NCBI GenBank assembly: GCA_942492965.1 | Contig: OW818656.1 | Span: 3,038,001-3,102,000 of the forward strand | Direction of reading: 5' to 3' | Length of the DNA: 64,000 nucleotides | DNA from: Sphingosinicella sp942492965 | GTDB lineage: Bacteria > Pseudomonadota > Alphaproteobacteria > Sphingomonadales > Sphingomonadaceae | The notes under the pieces: generated by a model | The model's database searches: none | What the model saw: the letters and a program-made list of their open reading frames with translations, nothing else | What the model was told of the DNA's origin: nothing | In this document: positions 9,838-18,336 of the stretch, piece after piece | Position numbering within the stretch: the stretch's first letter is position 1 | Layout of the letters: every line of letters begins with the position of its first letter | Translations under genes and position numbers: made by a program

Positions 9838-12570
9838 ATGATGAAAATAGCGGTCAGCCTTGCGATTGCGGCACTGCTCGGAACGACGGTGATGGCGCAG
9901 CCGATGGACCCGGATTTCGCGAAATCCGTGAAGGCGTGGACGACGAAGCCGGAGTTCAGCAGCCCTCTCGTCGATCATCTGCCGGTGTCGGATACTGTTC
10001 CGTCTCCGAAACAGAGTCTCGGTAACCATATCGGTGCGCCGAAGGTGCTGCACTATTACGAGCAGATCGTCGGGTATTACCGGGCGCTCGCTGAAAAATC
10101 GCCGCGCATAAAGATCATTGAGATCGGCAAGACCGAGGAAGGCCGCGAGAATATCGTTGTGATGATCTCGTCGGAAGAAAACCTGGCGAAGCTCGACACC
10201 TATAAGGCGAATCTCGCGCTGCTCGCCGATCCGCGCAAGCTGCCGGCCGCAGACGCGCCTGCCGTGATCGCGGGAACGAAGCCGATCTATCACCTGTCGG
10301 CGGGGCTTCACAGCGCCGAAACCGGGCCGCCCGAGATGCTAATGGAGCTCACTTATCGCCTGCTCACCGACGAAGGCGAGATGATCCGCGGTATTCGCGA
10401 CAACCTCGTCGTTGCGCTCAGCCCCGTTCTGGAGGCCGATGGCCGCGACCGCTATGTCGACTGGTATTACCGCAACCTCATCGACGAGACCGACGACCGC
10501 AACAAGCCCGGGGGTCCGCCTTACTGGGGCAAATATATTTATCACGACAACAACCGCGACATTAACTTCTCGGATGTCAGCGCCCGCCACTTGATGAAAT
10601 ATTACATGGAATGGCACCCGCCGGTGATGCACGAGCTGCATGAATCGGTGCCGTTCCTCTACACCTACAGCGGTCAGGCGCCGCAGAACCCCGATCTCGA
10701 TCCGATCCTGTTCGGCGAGCTGCCGTGGTTCGCGAACTACGAGATGGCGCAGCTCACCAAATACGGGATGCCGGGCGTGTGGACGCACGGCTTCGTCGAT
10801 GCGTGGACGCCGGGCTACCTCGCCTTCATGTCGTCGAACCACAACGGCATGCTGCGCATGTACGAAACCTTCGGCAACGGCGGCGCGACCACCATGCTCC
10901 GCCATGTCGCGCCCGAGGTGCAGACGTCCGTGCGCGGCGGCGACTGGACGAAGCGCGATTGGTATCGCCCCAGCCCTCCCTACAAGGAGGTTGTCTGGTC
11001 GATGCGCAACAACACCAACTACATGCAGACGGGCGTGCTGACCGCGCTCGATCTCGCCGCCAAGCACCCGAACGTCATCCTCGAAAACTTCTACAAGAAG
11101 AGCGCGAATGCCGTTGAAAACGGAAAGACGAAGGCGCCTTACGCGTACATCATCCCCGGCGGCCAGAAGGACGAGACGCGCATTGCCTTCGTGACCAATC
11201 TCCTGCGGCTGCAGGGCATCGAGGTCGGACGCGCTACGAAGTCGATCAAGCTCAAGGATGCCATCTACCCCGCCGGCTCGCTGGTCGTGAAGCTCGATCA
11301 GCCCTACGGGCGCCTGGCGAAGATCCTGCTTCGCAAGCAGGACAATTACCCCGACGAGAAGCTCGGCACCTACGACGATGCCGCCTGGACCATGGGCATG
11401 ATGGCGCATGTCGATGTGGTCGAGGTGGACGACAAGGCCGCGCTCGATATCCCGACGACGCCGGTCGATCGCCTGACGCCGCGCGGCAGCATTTCCGGTC
11501 GTGGTGCTGGCACCTATGCGGTGCTCGATACCGGCTCGGTCGGTCTCGCGACGCTCCGCTACCGCCTGAAGGACGCGAAGGTCAGTGTTGCCGAGGCCGA
11601 TTTCAAGGCGGGCGGCAAGGCCATCCCGGCCGGTTCGCTGCTCGTCGACGGCAGCGCCTACGACGTTCTGAAGCCCGCGGTTGAAGCCCTCGGCCTCCAC
11701 GCCGTGTCCGTAAGCGGCAAGCCCGCCGCGCACGAGAGCGTTTTGCCGCGCACGGCGATGTTCAGCACATGGGGATCGAGCGAGAAGGTCGGCTGGGTGC
11801 GCTACGCGTTCGACCAGCACGAGATCGCCTATGACCTCATCTTCAAGGAGCAGGTCCGCGCCGGCAACCTCCGCGACAGGTACGACGTCATCATCCTGCC
11901 GACGCAGGGCCGCTCGACGAAGGACATCGTGTTCGACATCCCCGTGAAGGGGAAGCCGCTGCCGTACACGAAGACGGATCGTTACCGCTTCCTCGGCGAC
12001 TACGGGTCGTCGGAGGACGTGCGCGGCGGCATGGGCCTTGAAGGCATGGTCGAGCTTCGGAAGTTCGTGGAGGCGGGCGGCACGCTCATCACCACGGGCG
12101 ACGCGAGCGCGGTGCCGGTCGAGTTCGGCCTCGTGGGCGACATCATCTCGACGCGCACCACCGGCGATTTCTACGCGCCCGGCCCGATCGTGAAGGCGAA
12201 GGTGCTGCAGCCGAAGAACCCCGTGTTCTACGGCTACGAAGAGGCGGAAATGCCCGTGCGCTGGGCGTCGAACGCGATGTTCGGCGTGCCGGAGCGGCTG
12301 AAGGGCCGCGTGATGATGGAGTTCCCCGGCGGCAAGGATGGCGTGCTCAGCGGCTTCATGCGCGGCGCCGATCAGGTGAAGGACCGCGCCGCCATCCTCA
12401 ACGTCCCGCAAGGAAACGGCCGCATCCTCATGTTCGCCACGAACCCCGTGTGGCGCTGGCAGAACCTCGGCGAGTTCCGGATGCTCTACAACGCGCTCAT
12501 CAACTGGAAACAGCTCGGCCTTACCGACATCGATCCCCCCGTCCCGGCGCCCATCGTCGCCGCCGAATAA
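9838..12570 (+). CDS. Secreted M14-family zinc carboxypeptidase-like protein
   Basis: A 910-residue exported metallopeptidase. The ATG at 9838 is chosen because AAAGGGG lies 5-11 nt upstream; the next codon is also ATG, and an in-frame GTG at 9823 is less likely. The signal peptide ends TTVMAQ near residue 20. The M14 domain shows the HxxE zinc motif (HSAE, His158/Glu161) in LSAGLHSAETGPPEM, an Asn-Arg substrate-binding motif (DNNRDIN, near residue 240), and a third His ligand around residue 265 (VMHELHES). The long C-terminal half has a glutamine-amidotransferase-like fold region near residues 580-800 (LRKFVEAGGTLITTGD). It begins a run of co-directional hydrolase genes; the M20 gene follows after 19 bp. 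It probably trims peptides in the periplasm or outside the cell. Confidence 0.87.
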   Translation: MMKIAVSLAIAALLGTTVMAQPMDPDFAKSVKAWTTKPEFSSPLVDHLPVSDTVPSPKQSLGNHIGAPKVLHYYEQIVGYYRALAEKSPRIKIIEIGKTEEGRENIVVMISSEENLAKLDTYKANLALLADPRKLPAADAPAVIAGTKPIYHLSAGLHSAETGPPEMLMELTYRLLTDEGEMIRGIRDNLVVALSPVLEADGRDRYVDWYYRNLIDETDDRNKPGGPPYWGKYIYHDNNRDINFSDVSARHLMKYYMEWHPPVMHELHESVPFLYTYSGQAPQNPDLDPILFGELPWFANYEMAQLTKYGMPGVWTHGFVDAWTPGYLAFMSSNHNGMLRMYETFGNGGATTMLRHVAPEVQTSVRGGDWTKRDWYRPSPPYKEVVWSMRNNTNYMQTGVLTALDLAAKHPNVILENFYKKSANAVENGKTKAPYAYIIPGGQKDETRIAFVTNLLRLQGIEVGRATKSIKLKDAIYPAGSLVVKLDQPYGRLAKILLRKQDNYPDEKLGTYDDAAWTMGMMAHVDVVEVDDKAALDIPTTPVDRLTPRGSISGRGAGTYAVLDTGSVGLATLRYRLKDAKVSVAEADFKAGGKAIPAGSLLVDGSAYDVLKPAVEALGLHAVSVSGKPAAHESVLPRTAMFSTWGSSEKVGWVRYAFDQHEIAYDLIFKEQVRAGNLRDRYDVIILPTQGRSTKDIVFDIPVKGKPLPYTKTDRYRFLGDYGSSEDVRGGMGLEGMVELRKFVEAGGTLITTGDASAVPVEFGLVGDIISTRTTGDFYAPGPIVKAKVLQPKNPVFYGYEEAEMPVRWASNAMFGVPERLKGRVMMEFPGGKDGVLSGFMRGADQVKDRAAILNVPQGNGRILMFATNPVWRWQNLGEFRMLYNALINWKQLGLTDIDPPVPAPIVAAE

Positions 12571-12589
12571 CCCTGAAGGAGTTCCCACT

Positions 12590-14146
12590 ATGAAGTCTCT
12601 GCTTCTCGCCGCCGCGCTTTCCGCCGTCGCCGTCTCCGCCACCGCGCAGGAGGTGAAGCGCCCCGAGTTCCCCTTCACCACCGAGAAGGCCTACGACGCC
12701 GGCAAGGTCGCGCCCTACAAGGGCAAGCATACGGGCGCTTACGCCTACATCGATGCCAACAAGGCCGCGCACATCGAGAACGTGCAGCGCTGGGTGCGTC
12801 AGCGCTCGATCAGCGCGGAGAACGACGGCGTCAATGAGATGGCGCAGATGCTCGCCGCCGATCTCAAGGCGCTCGGCTTCAAGGAGGCGGAGCTTGTTCC
12901 CACCAAGCGCCACCCCGGCGTCTGGGGCTATTACGATGCGGGCGCGAAGACTACGATCGCGGTTTACATGATGTACGACGTCCAGCCGATCGAGCCCGTG
13001 GGCTGGCAGGTCGATGCTTTCGCGGGCACCATCCTTGAAGACCACGCGCTCGGCCGCGTCCTCATGGCGCGCGGCGCGACCAACCAGAAGGGCCCGCAGC
13101 GCATCTTCCTGAACGCGCTCGAGGCCATCATCAAGGCCGAGGGCAAGCTGCCCGTGAACATCATGCTGCTCGCGGAAGGCGAGGAGGAGCTTGGCTCGCC
13201 GCACTACCCGGATCTCATCGCCAAATATGCGGACCGTTTGAAGCAGGCGAACGGCGGCGTTCTCTTCCCGATGATGGGGCAGACGCTTGCGGGCGGCGTT
13301 CAGATGTCGCTCGGCGTCAAGGGCAACATCTATTTCGAGCTTGAGGCGCAGGGCGGCCCGCAGGGCGGCCCCAAGGATGCCGAGATCCACAGTTCCCTGA
13401 AAGCCATCGTCGATGCGCCGGGCCTCCGCCTCGCCCAAGCGATCGCGAGCCTCACCTCGCCCGACGGCAACGTCATCACCGTGCCCGGCTTCTACGATTC
13501 GATCCGCCAGCCGAACCAGGAGGAGCAGGAGCTCATCAACGGCGTCCTCCCCGCGTGGCAGGCGAACGAGGCGGCGATGCAGAAGTCGCTCGGCGTCGAG
13601 AAGTGGATCGGCGGCATGACCGGGCGCGAGGCGATCACGCAGTATCTGTTCAACACCACGCTCAACATGGACGGTATCTGGGGCGGCTATTCGGGGCCGG
13701 GCACGAAGACCATCCTGCCGCACAAGTTCACCGCGAAGTTCGATTCGCGCCTCGTGCCGAACCAGACGCCCGACGAGTCCGAGCGCCTGATCCGCGCGCA
13801 CCTGGACGCGAAGGGCTTCACCGACATCAAGCTCACGCGCCTGTCGGGCTATCCGCCCGCGCAGTCTTCGGTGAAGGAGCCGCTGGTGCAGGCGGTGATC
13901 GGCACATACCGCAAGTACGGCATCACGCCGAGCGTCATGCCGCGCCTTGCGGGCAGCGCGCCGTATTATGTCTTCACCGATATCCTGAAGATGCCGATCG
14001 TCTCGGCGGGCATCGGCTACGGCGCGGGCGCGCACGCGCCCAACGAGTTCATCGTCATCGATCCGAAGCCGGGTTCGAAGGTCGCGGGCATCACGGAGGC
14101 GGAGAAGTTCTACGTCGACGTCGTCCACGCCGTCGCGAAACGCTAA
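12590..14146 (+). CDS. Secreted M20-family peptidase homologue with altered metal site
   Basis: A 518-residue exported protein of the M20 dipeptidase/aminoacylase family. The signal peptide ends VSATAQ at about residue 20, and AAGGAG precedes the ATG. The family pattern is clear: MYDVQP (128-133), GATNQKG (163-169), AEGEEELGS and GAGAHAPNE near the C-terminus. Two normal metal ligands are changed: the usual His of HxDVxP is Met128, and the usual bridging Asp of the RGAxDDKG motif is Asn165. A divergent M20 subgroup has this pattern, so the protein may use one metal or another chemistry. It is 19 bp from the M14 gene and 17 bp from the M19-like gene, so probably one transcript. Confidence 0.87.
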   Translation: MKSLLLAAALSAVAVSATAQEVKRPEFPFTTEKAYDAGKVAPYKGKHTGAYAYIDANKAAHIENVQRWVRQRSISAENDGVNEMAQMLAADLKALGFKEAELVPTKRHPGVWGYYDAGAKTTIAVYMMYDVQPIEPVGWQVDAFAGTILEDHALGRVLMARGATNQKGPQRIFLNALEAIIKAEGKLPVNIMLLAEGEEELGSPHYPDLIAKYADRLKQANGGVLFPMMGQTLAGGVQMSLGVKGNIYFELEAQGGPQGGPKDAEIHSSLKAIVDAPGLRLAQAIASLTSPDGNVITVPGFYDSIRQPNQEEQELINGVLPAWQANEAAMQKSLGVEKWIGGMTGREAITQYLFNTTLNMDGIWGGYSGPGTKTILPHKFTAKFDSRLVPNQTPDESERLIRAHLDAKGFTDIKLTRLSGYPPAQSSVKEPLVQAVIGTYRKYGITPSVMPRLAGSAPYYVFTDILKMPIVSAGIGYGAGAHAPNEFIVIDPKPGSKVAGITEAEKFYVDVVHAVAKR

Positions 14147-14163
14147 GGGGCAGGGGGAGCGTC

Positions 14164-15312
14164 ATGACCGGACCCAGCGAGATCAGCCGCCGCGCCTTCG
14201 CAACCGGCGCGGCGGGCCTCGGCCTCACCGCGCTCGCCGGGCCCGGCATCGCCGCCACCACCGACGCCATCCCGGCGTCGGTGGCCGCGCTTTACCGGAA
14301 GGCGATCGTCATCGATGCGCTCGCCTCGCCGGACACGTGGAACGTGCCTTATCCGCCCCCCGGCGAGCTCACGCCCGAAAAGCTCGCGAACGTGCGCGCC
14401 TCGGGCATCACCGCGGTCAACCTTACCGTGGGCAAGCCCGGCGGTTTCGAAGGCACGGTGAAGGAAATCTCGAAATGGCTCCGCCATATCGAGGCGCACC
14501 CCGATCATTTCCTGCTCGTGAAGCGCCATGCGGACCTCGCCGCCGCGAAGGCGCAGGGCAAGCTCGGCATCATCTTCGGCTTTCAGGGCATGGGGATGAT
14601 CGGCGAGGATCTCAGCCTCATCGAGACGTTCGACGGCCTGTGGGTGCGGATCATGCAGCTCACCTACAATGATCGCAACGCGCTCGGCGCCGGCAGCTCG
14701 CTGCCCGATAGCGAAGGCCTCACCGCGCTTGGGCGCGAGGCGGTGGCGCGCATGAACAGCCTCGGCATCCTCGTCGATACCGGCCACGGCACGCCGCAGA
14801 CGGTAATAGACGCCGCCGCGGCCTCATCGAAGCCGATCACCTGCTCGCACACCGGCGCGCGCGCCGTCTATGCGAGCCAGCGCAACCAGACGGACGCCGC
14901 GCTCCGCGCCGTGTCGAAGACCGGCGGCGTCGTCGGCATCTATCTGATGCCCTTCCTCGGCCGCGATCCCGTCTCGCCCTCGCGCGCGCTGTTCATGAAG
15001 CACCTCACCCACGTGCTGAACCTGTGCGGAGAGGATCATGTCGGCATCGGCAGCGACCAGAGCATCACCCCTGTCGACATCTCTCCGGCCTACATGGATA
15101 TCGTGCGCAAGACTGCCGAGGCGCGGCAGAAGGCCGGAATCGGCGCGCCGGGAGAGGCGGACGGCCCTGTTGCGGTCCCAGACCTCAACAGTGCCCGCCG
15201 CATGGAAATCATCGCCGCCGAAATGGACCGCGCGAAATACCCGGCGCGCGTCATTGAAAAAGTGATCGGGGGAAACTTCGACCGGCTGTTCCGGGACGTC
15301 TGGAAAGCCTGA
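14164..15312 (+). CDS. Tat-exported M19 (renal dipeptidase-like) homologue lacking some metal ligands
   Basis: A 382-residue protein of the membrane dipeptidase family M19. The ATG at 14164 gives a Tat signal (ISRRAFATGAAGLGLTALA) and follows AGGGGGAG-like bases. Conserved M19 residues are visible: His208 in DTGHGTP, His229 in CSHTGAR, Arg240 in SQRNQTD and Asp298 in IGSDQS. The usual N-terminal HxD zinc pair is replaced by IDALASPD (50-57), and the EGGH glutamate by FQGM (140-143). Only one metal site is therefore recognisable. It is the third gene of the hydrolase run. A decayed partial copy lies at 22425-22550. Confidence 0.86.
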   Translation: MTGPSEISRRAFATGAAGLGLTALAGPGIAATTDAIPASVAALYRKAIVIDALASPDTWNVPYPPPGELTPEKLANVRASGITAVNLTVGKPGGFEGTVKEISKWLRHIEAHPDHFLLVKRHADLAAAKAQGKLGIIFGFQGMGMIGEDLSLIETFDGLWVRIMQLTYNDRNALGAGSSLPDSEGLTALGREAVARMNSLGILVDTGHGTPQTVIDAAAASSKPITCSHTGARAVYASQRNQTDAALRAVSKTGGVVGIYLMPFLGRDPVSPSRALFMKHLTHVLNLCGEDHVGIGSDQSITPVDISPAYMDIVRKTAEARQKAGIGAPGEADGPVAVPDLNSARRMEIIAAEMDRAKYPARVIEKVIGGNFDRLFRDVWKA

Positions 15313-15318
15313 AACGTT

Positions 15319-15357
15319 CAGGGCGGGGCTCAGCCCCGCCCTGGCAGAACATTTTAC
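15319..15357. terminator. GC-rich terminator hairpin between convergent genes
   Basis: Arms CAGGGCGGGGCT (15319-15330) and AGCCCCGCCCTG (15332-15343) form a 12-bp stem-type structure, followed by a short ATTTTA stretch. It lies between the M19 homologue and the convergent receptor gene, and the T-run is weak. Confidence 0.7.
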
Positions 15358-18149
15358 AGCGGCGAACCGCCCAGCTTGTAGGTCACCTGCAGGTAGAAGC
15401 TGCGGCCCACGCTGTCGAACCAGCTGATGTCGTAATAGGGATACGCCGAATAGGTCGGATCCTTCACCGGGTTCTTGTCGAACACGTTCGTCACGGTGAA
15501 CGACGCGCGGAGGTGATCCGTGAAGTCGTACTGCAGCGTCGTGTTGAACAGGTAGCTCGCCTTGATATAGGCGTCCTCGTCATAGTTCGGCAGCCTGCCG
15601 AGGCGCTTGCCTTCCACCGTCCAGCGCAGATCGTCGAGCGACCATGTGATGCTGCCCGTCGTCTTGTCGCGCGGAATGTAATAGCCGCTGTCTTCGGCCA
15701 GCTTGTTGATCGCCGTATCTCCCGGATACTGGCGGAACTTGTGGTCGAACACATGCGTGTGCGCGAGCGAAAGCGAGAACTCGCCAAAGCTCGTTGGAAC
15801 GCGTCCGTGTACCGCAACGTCGATACCGCTCGTCTTCTCGTGCGCGATATTTATCGGGTTGATCGACACCGCATCGAGCTCGCCTTCGCTCACACCGCCT
15901 GCGAAGCGATGCACACGCGCGATGGCGTCTTGGCAGGTCGGTGAAGCGATATCCACGGGTGTGCCATTCGTCGTCTCGCCGATCCGGCAATCGGCCTCGT
16001 CTCGCAGCAGCGAGTCGATGCTGAGATCCTGCACCTGGTTGGAAAGCGAAACACGGAAATAGTCGACGGAGACGTCGAAATGGCGCGACGGCGCCCACAC
16101 GATGCCGGCGTTCAGCGACTTGCTGGTTTCCGGCTTCAACTGGCGGTTGCCATTGCGCTGCGCGACAATACCCGAATCGGCATAGCTGCAGTCGCCAATG
16201 TCTTCGTCCGGCTCTTCGGTGCGGCACAGATAATAGTCCGTCGCCGAAGGGTGCGTGTTGCCCGGCCCGGTGAAGACATAGTGCAGATCAGGCGCGCGGA
16301 AGCCGGTGCCATAGGCGGCGCGCAGCAGCAGCGTCGAGACCGGACGCAGCTCCATGCCGGCGTTGTACGTGAACTTGCCGACGCCGCTGCCAGCGAAGCG
16401 GAAGTGATCGTAACGCCCTGCGGCCGAAACCTGCAGGAAGTCGGTCACCGGTGCGCGAAGCTCACCGCCGAGCGCCCAGTGCGTGCGTTTGCCGTGACCG
16501 TCGCTGTCCTTCAGGCCGTAGTAGTAGTCCGTCAGCGCCAGCGGATCGGGATTGAGGTCATAGCCCTGCTTCCCGAACTCGGCGATCGCCGCGAAACCAA
16601 CTGGCCCCGCAGGCAGCGAGAACAGTTCGGTCGAAGAAACGGTCGCCGAAAGATTGTCGGTCCAGCTCTTCGGATTGTAGACGCTGTAGACGGCAATGCT
16701 GTCGTATTCCGCCTGTGTCAGCGGTGTGTAGAGACGTTCGGGATCGGCGTTGAAGACCGGGTAGCCGCTGTCGTCGTCGATGCCGAGCTGTTCGCCGAGG
16801 AACAGTTCGTTCGCACGCGCCGCGATGATCTGCGGGAACTTGACCTTCGCCTTGTATTCGCTGTGGTTGAACGAGACTTCGTAGGTCCACTTGTCGTCAA
16901 GGCTGCCCTTGATGCCCGGCGTGATACTGAGCGTCGTCTGGCGGTTACGCGTCATCACGTTCGAAAAGCCGCCGGACTCTTCGGGGGTGAACTGGCGCGA
17001 CCAGTCGTCGAGCACGCCGTCGAAGCTGTTGAAGAATGTGGTGTCGCTGCTGCCCGAGGAATCCTGGAACGCCCAGTTCAGAACGTCGGGCATCAGCGAA
17101 ACCTTACTGATGCCGAACTGCGCGTCGAGGAACAATTCTGCGCTGTCCGAAAGCGTCAGGCCTGCGGAGGCGAAGCTGTTGAAGCCCTCACGGCGCGAGA
17201 TGATCGTACCGTAACCGATCGAGGTGTTGCTGCCGCAGAAATAACCGGGGCCATAGTCTTCCAGATCGTCATCATAAGGGCCGTAGCGTGGCCGCGACGC
17301 ATAATAAGTCGATCCACCGTTCAGGTGGGAGAGGGCAGCGCAAGTGTCGGCGCCCGGATCGACATATTCGTCGTTGTCCGGGTCGTAGCGCAGGAACACG
17401 CGGCGCGCGAGCGTCGTGTCGGTGGTGGGGTTGTCGGCGGTGCTGTCCTGAATCTTGCGCTGATAGGCCCAGATCGGCTTCTGTAGCGTATATTCGACGC
17501 CGCCGATGATGTGGAACGTCTCGTTCGACCAGCCGCTCGTCGCGGTGATGCGGTGCGAGGCGCCGCCGCCGCGATCGGTAAAGCCGTGGCGGTAATCGAA
17601 CGTGGTGCCGTCCACCTCCTTTTTCAGTTCGAAGTTGATAACACCCGCGATCGCGTCCGATCCGTAGACGGCGGACGCACTGCCGCTCAGAACCTCGACG
17701 CGCTCGATCAGGCCGAGCGGGATGTTGGAGATGTCGGTGAAGTTGCTGCGGCCCTGAAAGGGCAGCGGGAAGTCGGCGATGCGCCGGCCGTTCACCAGAA
17801 CCAGCGTGTGGTTCGGGCCAAGGCCGCGCAGATCGACCTGCTGCGCGCCGGGCGTGAAGCTCGCGCCGCTGAACGATTGCTGGCTCTGCGTTTCGCCACC
17901 GTTCTGGGTAACGGCGCGCAGGATGTCCGGCACGCTCGTGTAGCCATTCGCGCGGATCGTGTCGGCGTTGATGACAGTGATGGGCGCGGGGCCTTCCTGC
18001 TGGGTACGCGCGATGCGCGATCCGAGCACGGTGATCGGTTCGTCGATCTGATCCGGGTCGGTGGTTTGCGCCATTGCGGAGGTGGCAAGTGCGGGCAGGC
18101 AGCAGCCCAGCACCAGCAAGAGCTTCGTGCGGAGTCGGACGTTTTTCAT
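15354..18149 (-). CDS. TonB-dependent outer-membrane receptor
   Basis: A 931-residue receptor. The start at 18149 is preferred because it places a typical signal peptide (MKNVRLRTKLLLVLG, ending SAMAQ) at the N-terminus, with CTGGGG 7-12 nt upstream; an in-frame start at 18308 would add 53 unlikely residues. The plug carries IERVEVLSGSASAVYGSDAIAG and RGLGPNHTLVLVNGRR, typical of the large receptor group found with peptidases in sphingomonads and xanthomonads. The C-terminus is unusual: it reads TYKLGGSPL instead of ending on an aromatic residue. It is divergent from the cyanophycinase-isoaspartyl dipeptidase fusion across about 190 bp, which suggests a shared peptide substrate. Confidence 0.92.
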   Translation of the reverse strand: MKNVRLRTKLLLVLGCCLPALATSAMAQTTDPDQIDEPITVLGSRIARTQQEGPAPITVINADTIRANGYTSVPDILRAVTQNGGETQSQQSFSGASFTPGAQQVDLRGLGPNHTLVLVNGRRIADFPLPFQGRSNFTDISNIPLGLIERVEVLSGSASAVYGSDAIAGVINFELKKEVDGTTFDYRHGFTDRGGGASHRITATSGWSNETFHIIGGVEYTLQKPIWAYQRKIQDSTADNPTTDTTLARRVFLRYDPDNDEYVDPGADTCAALSHLNGGSTYYASRPRYGPYDDDLEDYGPGYFCGSNTSIGYGTIISRREGFNSFASAGLTLSDSAELFLDAQFGISKVSLMPDVLNWAFQDSSGSSDTTFFNSFDGVLDDWSRQFTPEESGGFSNVMTRNRQTTLSITPGIKGSLDDKWTYEVSFNHSEYKAKVKFPQIIAARANELFLGEQLGIDDDSGYPVFNADPERLYTPLTQAEYDSIAVYSVYNPKSWTDNLSATVSSTELFSLPAGPVGFAAIAEFGKQGYDLNPDPLALTDYYYGLKDSDGHGKRTHWALGGELRAPVTDFLQVSAAGRYDHFRFAGSGVGKFTYNAGMELRPVSTLLLRAAYGTGFRAPDLHYVFTGPGNTHPSATDYYLCRTEEPDEDIGDCSYADSGIVAQRNGNRQLKPETSKSLNAGIVWAPSRHFDVSVDYFRVSLSNQVQDLSIDSLLRDEADCRIGETTNGTPVDIASPTCQDAIARVHRFAGGVSEGELDAVSINPINIAHEKTSGIDVAVHGRVPTSFGEFSLSLAHTHVFDHKFRQYPGDTAINKLAEDSGYYIPRDKTTGSITWSLDDLRWTVEGKRLGRLPNYDEDAYIKASYLFNTTLQYDFTDHLRASFTVTNVFDKNPVKDPTYSAYPYYDISWFDSVGRSFYLQVTYKLGGSPL

Positions 18150-18336
18150 AGGGTTCCCCAGGTTCGGGCATCGCCCTCGCGGTCCTCTGACCGTGCCAGG
18201 AATGCCTTGTTGGCATCCAGCAGAAGCTGCGGAAAATTTCAACACTCCGCTTGATAGAATAAGAACATTGTTCCCATGTGCGATCATTATGTAACATAAC
18301 GCTCTCACATTGTGTTTTGAGGGGAGGGTCGGCCGG

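Noticed and set aside
10339..12681. 780-residue antisense frame over the M14 gene
   Set aside because: Same type of high-GC shadow; no ribosome site or motif, while the plus strand has HxxE and signal-peptide evidence.
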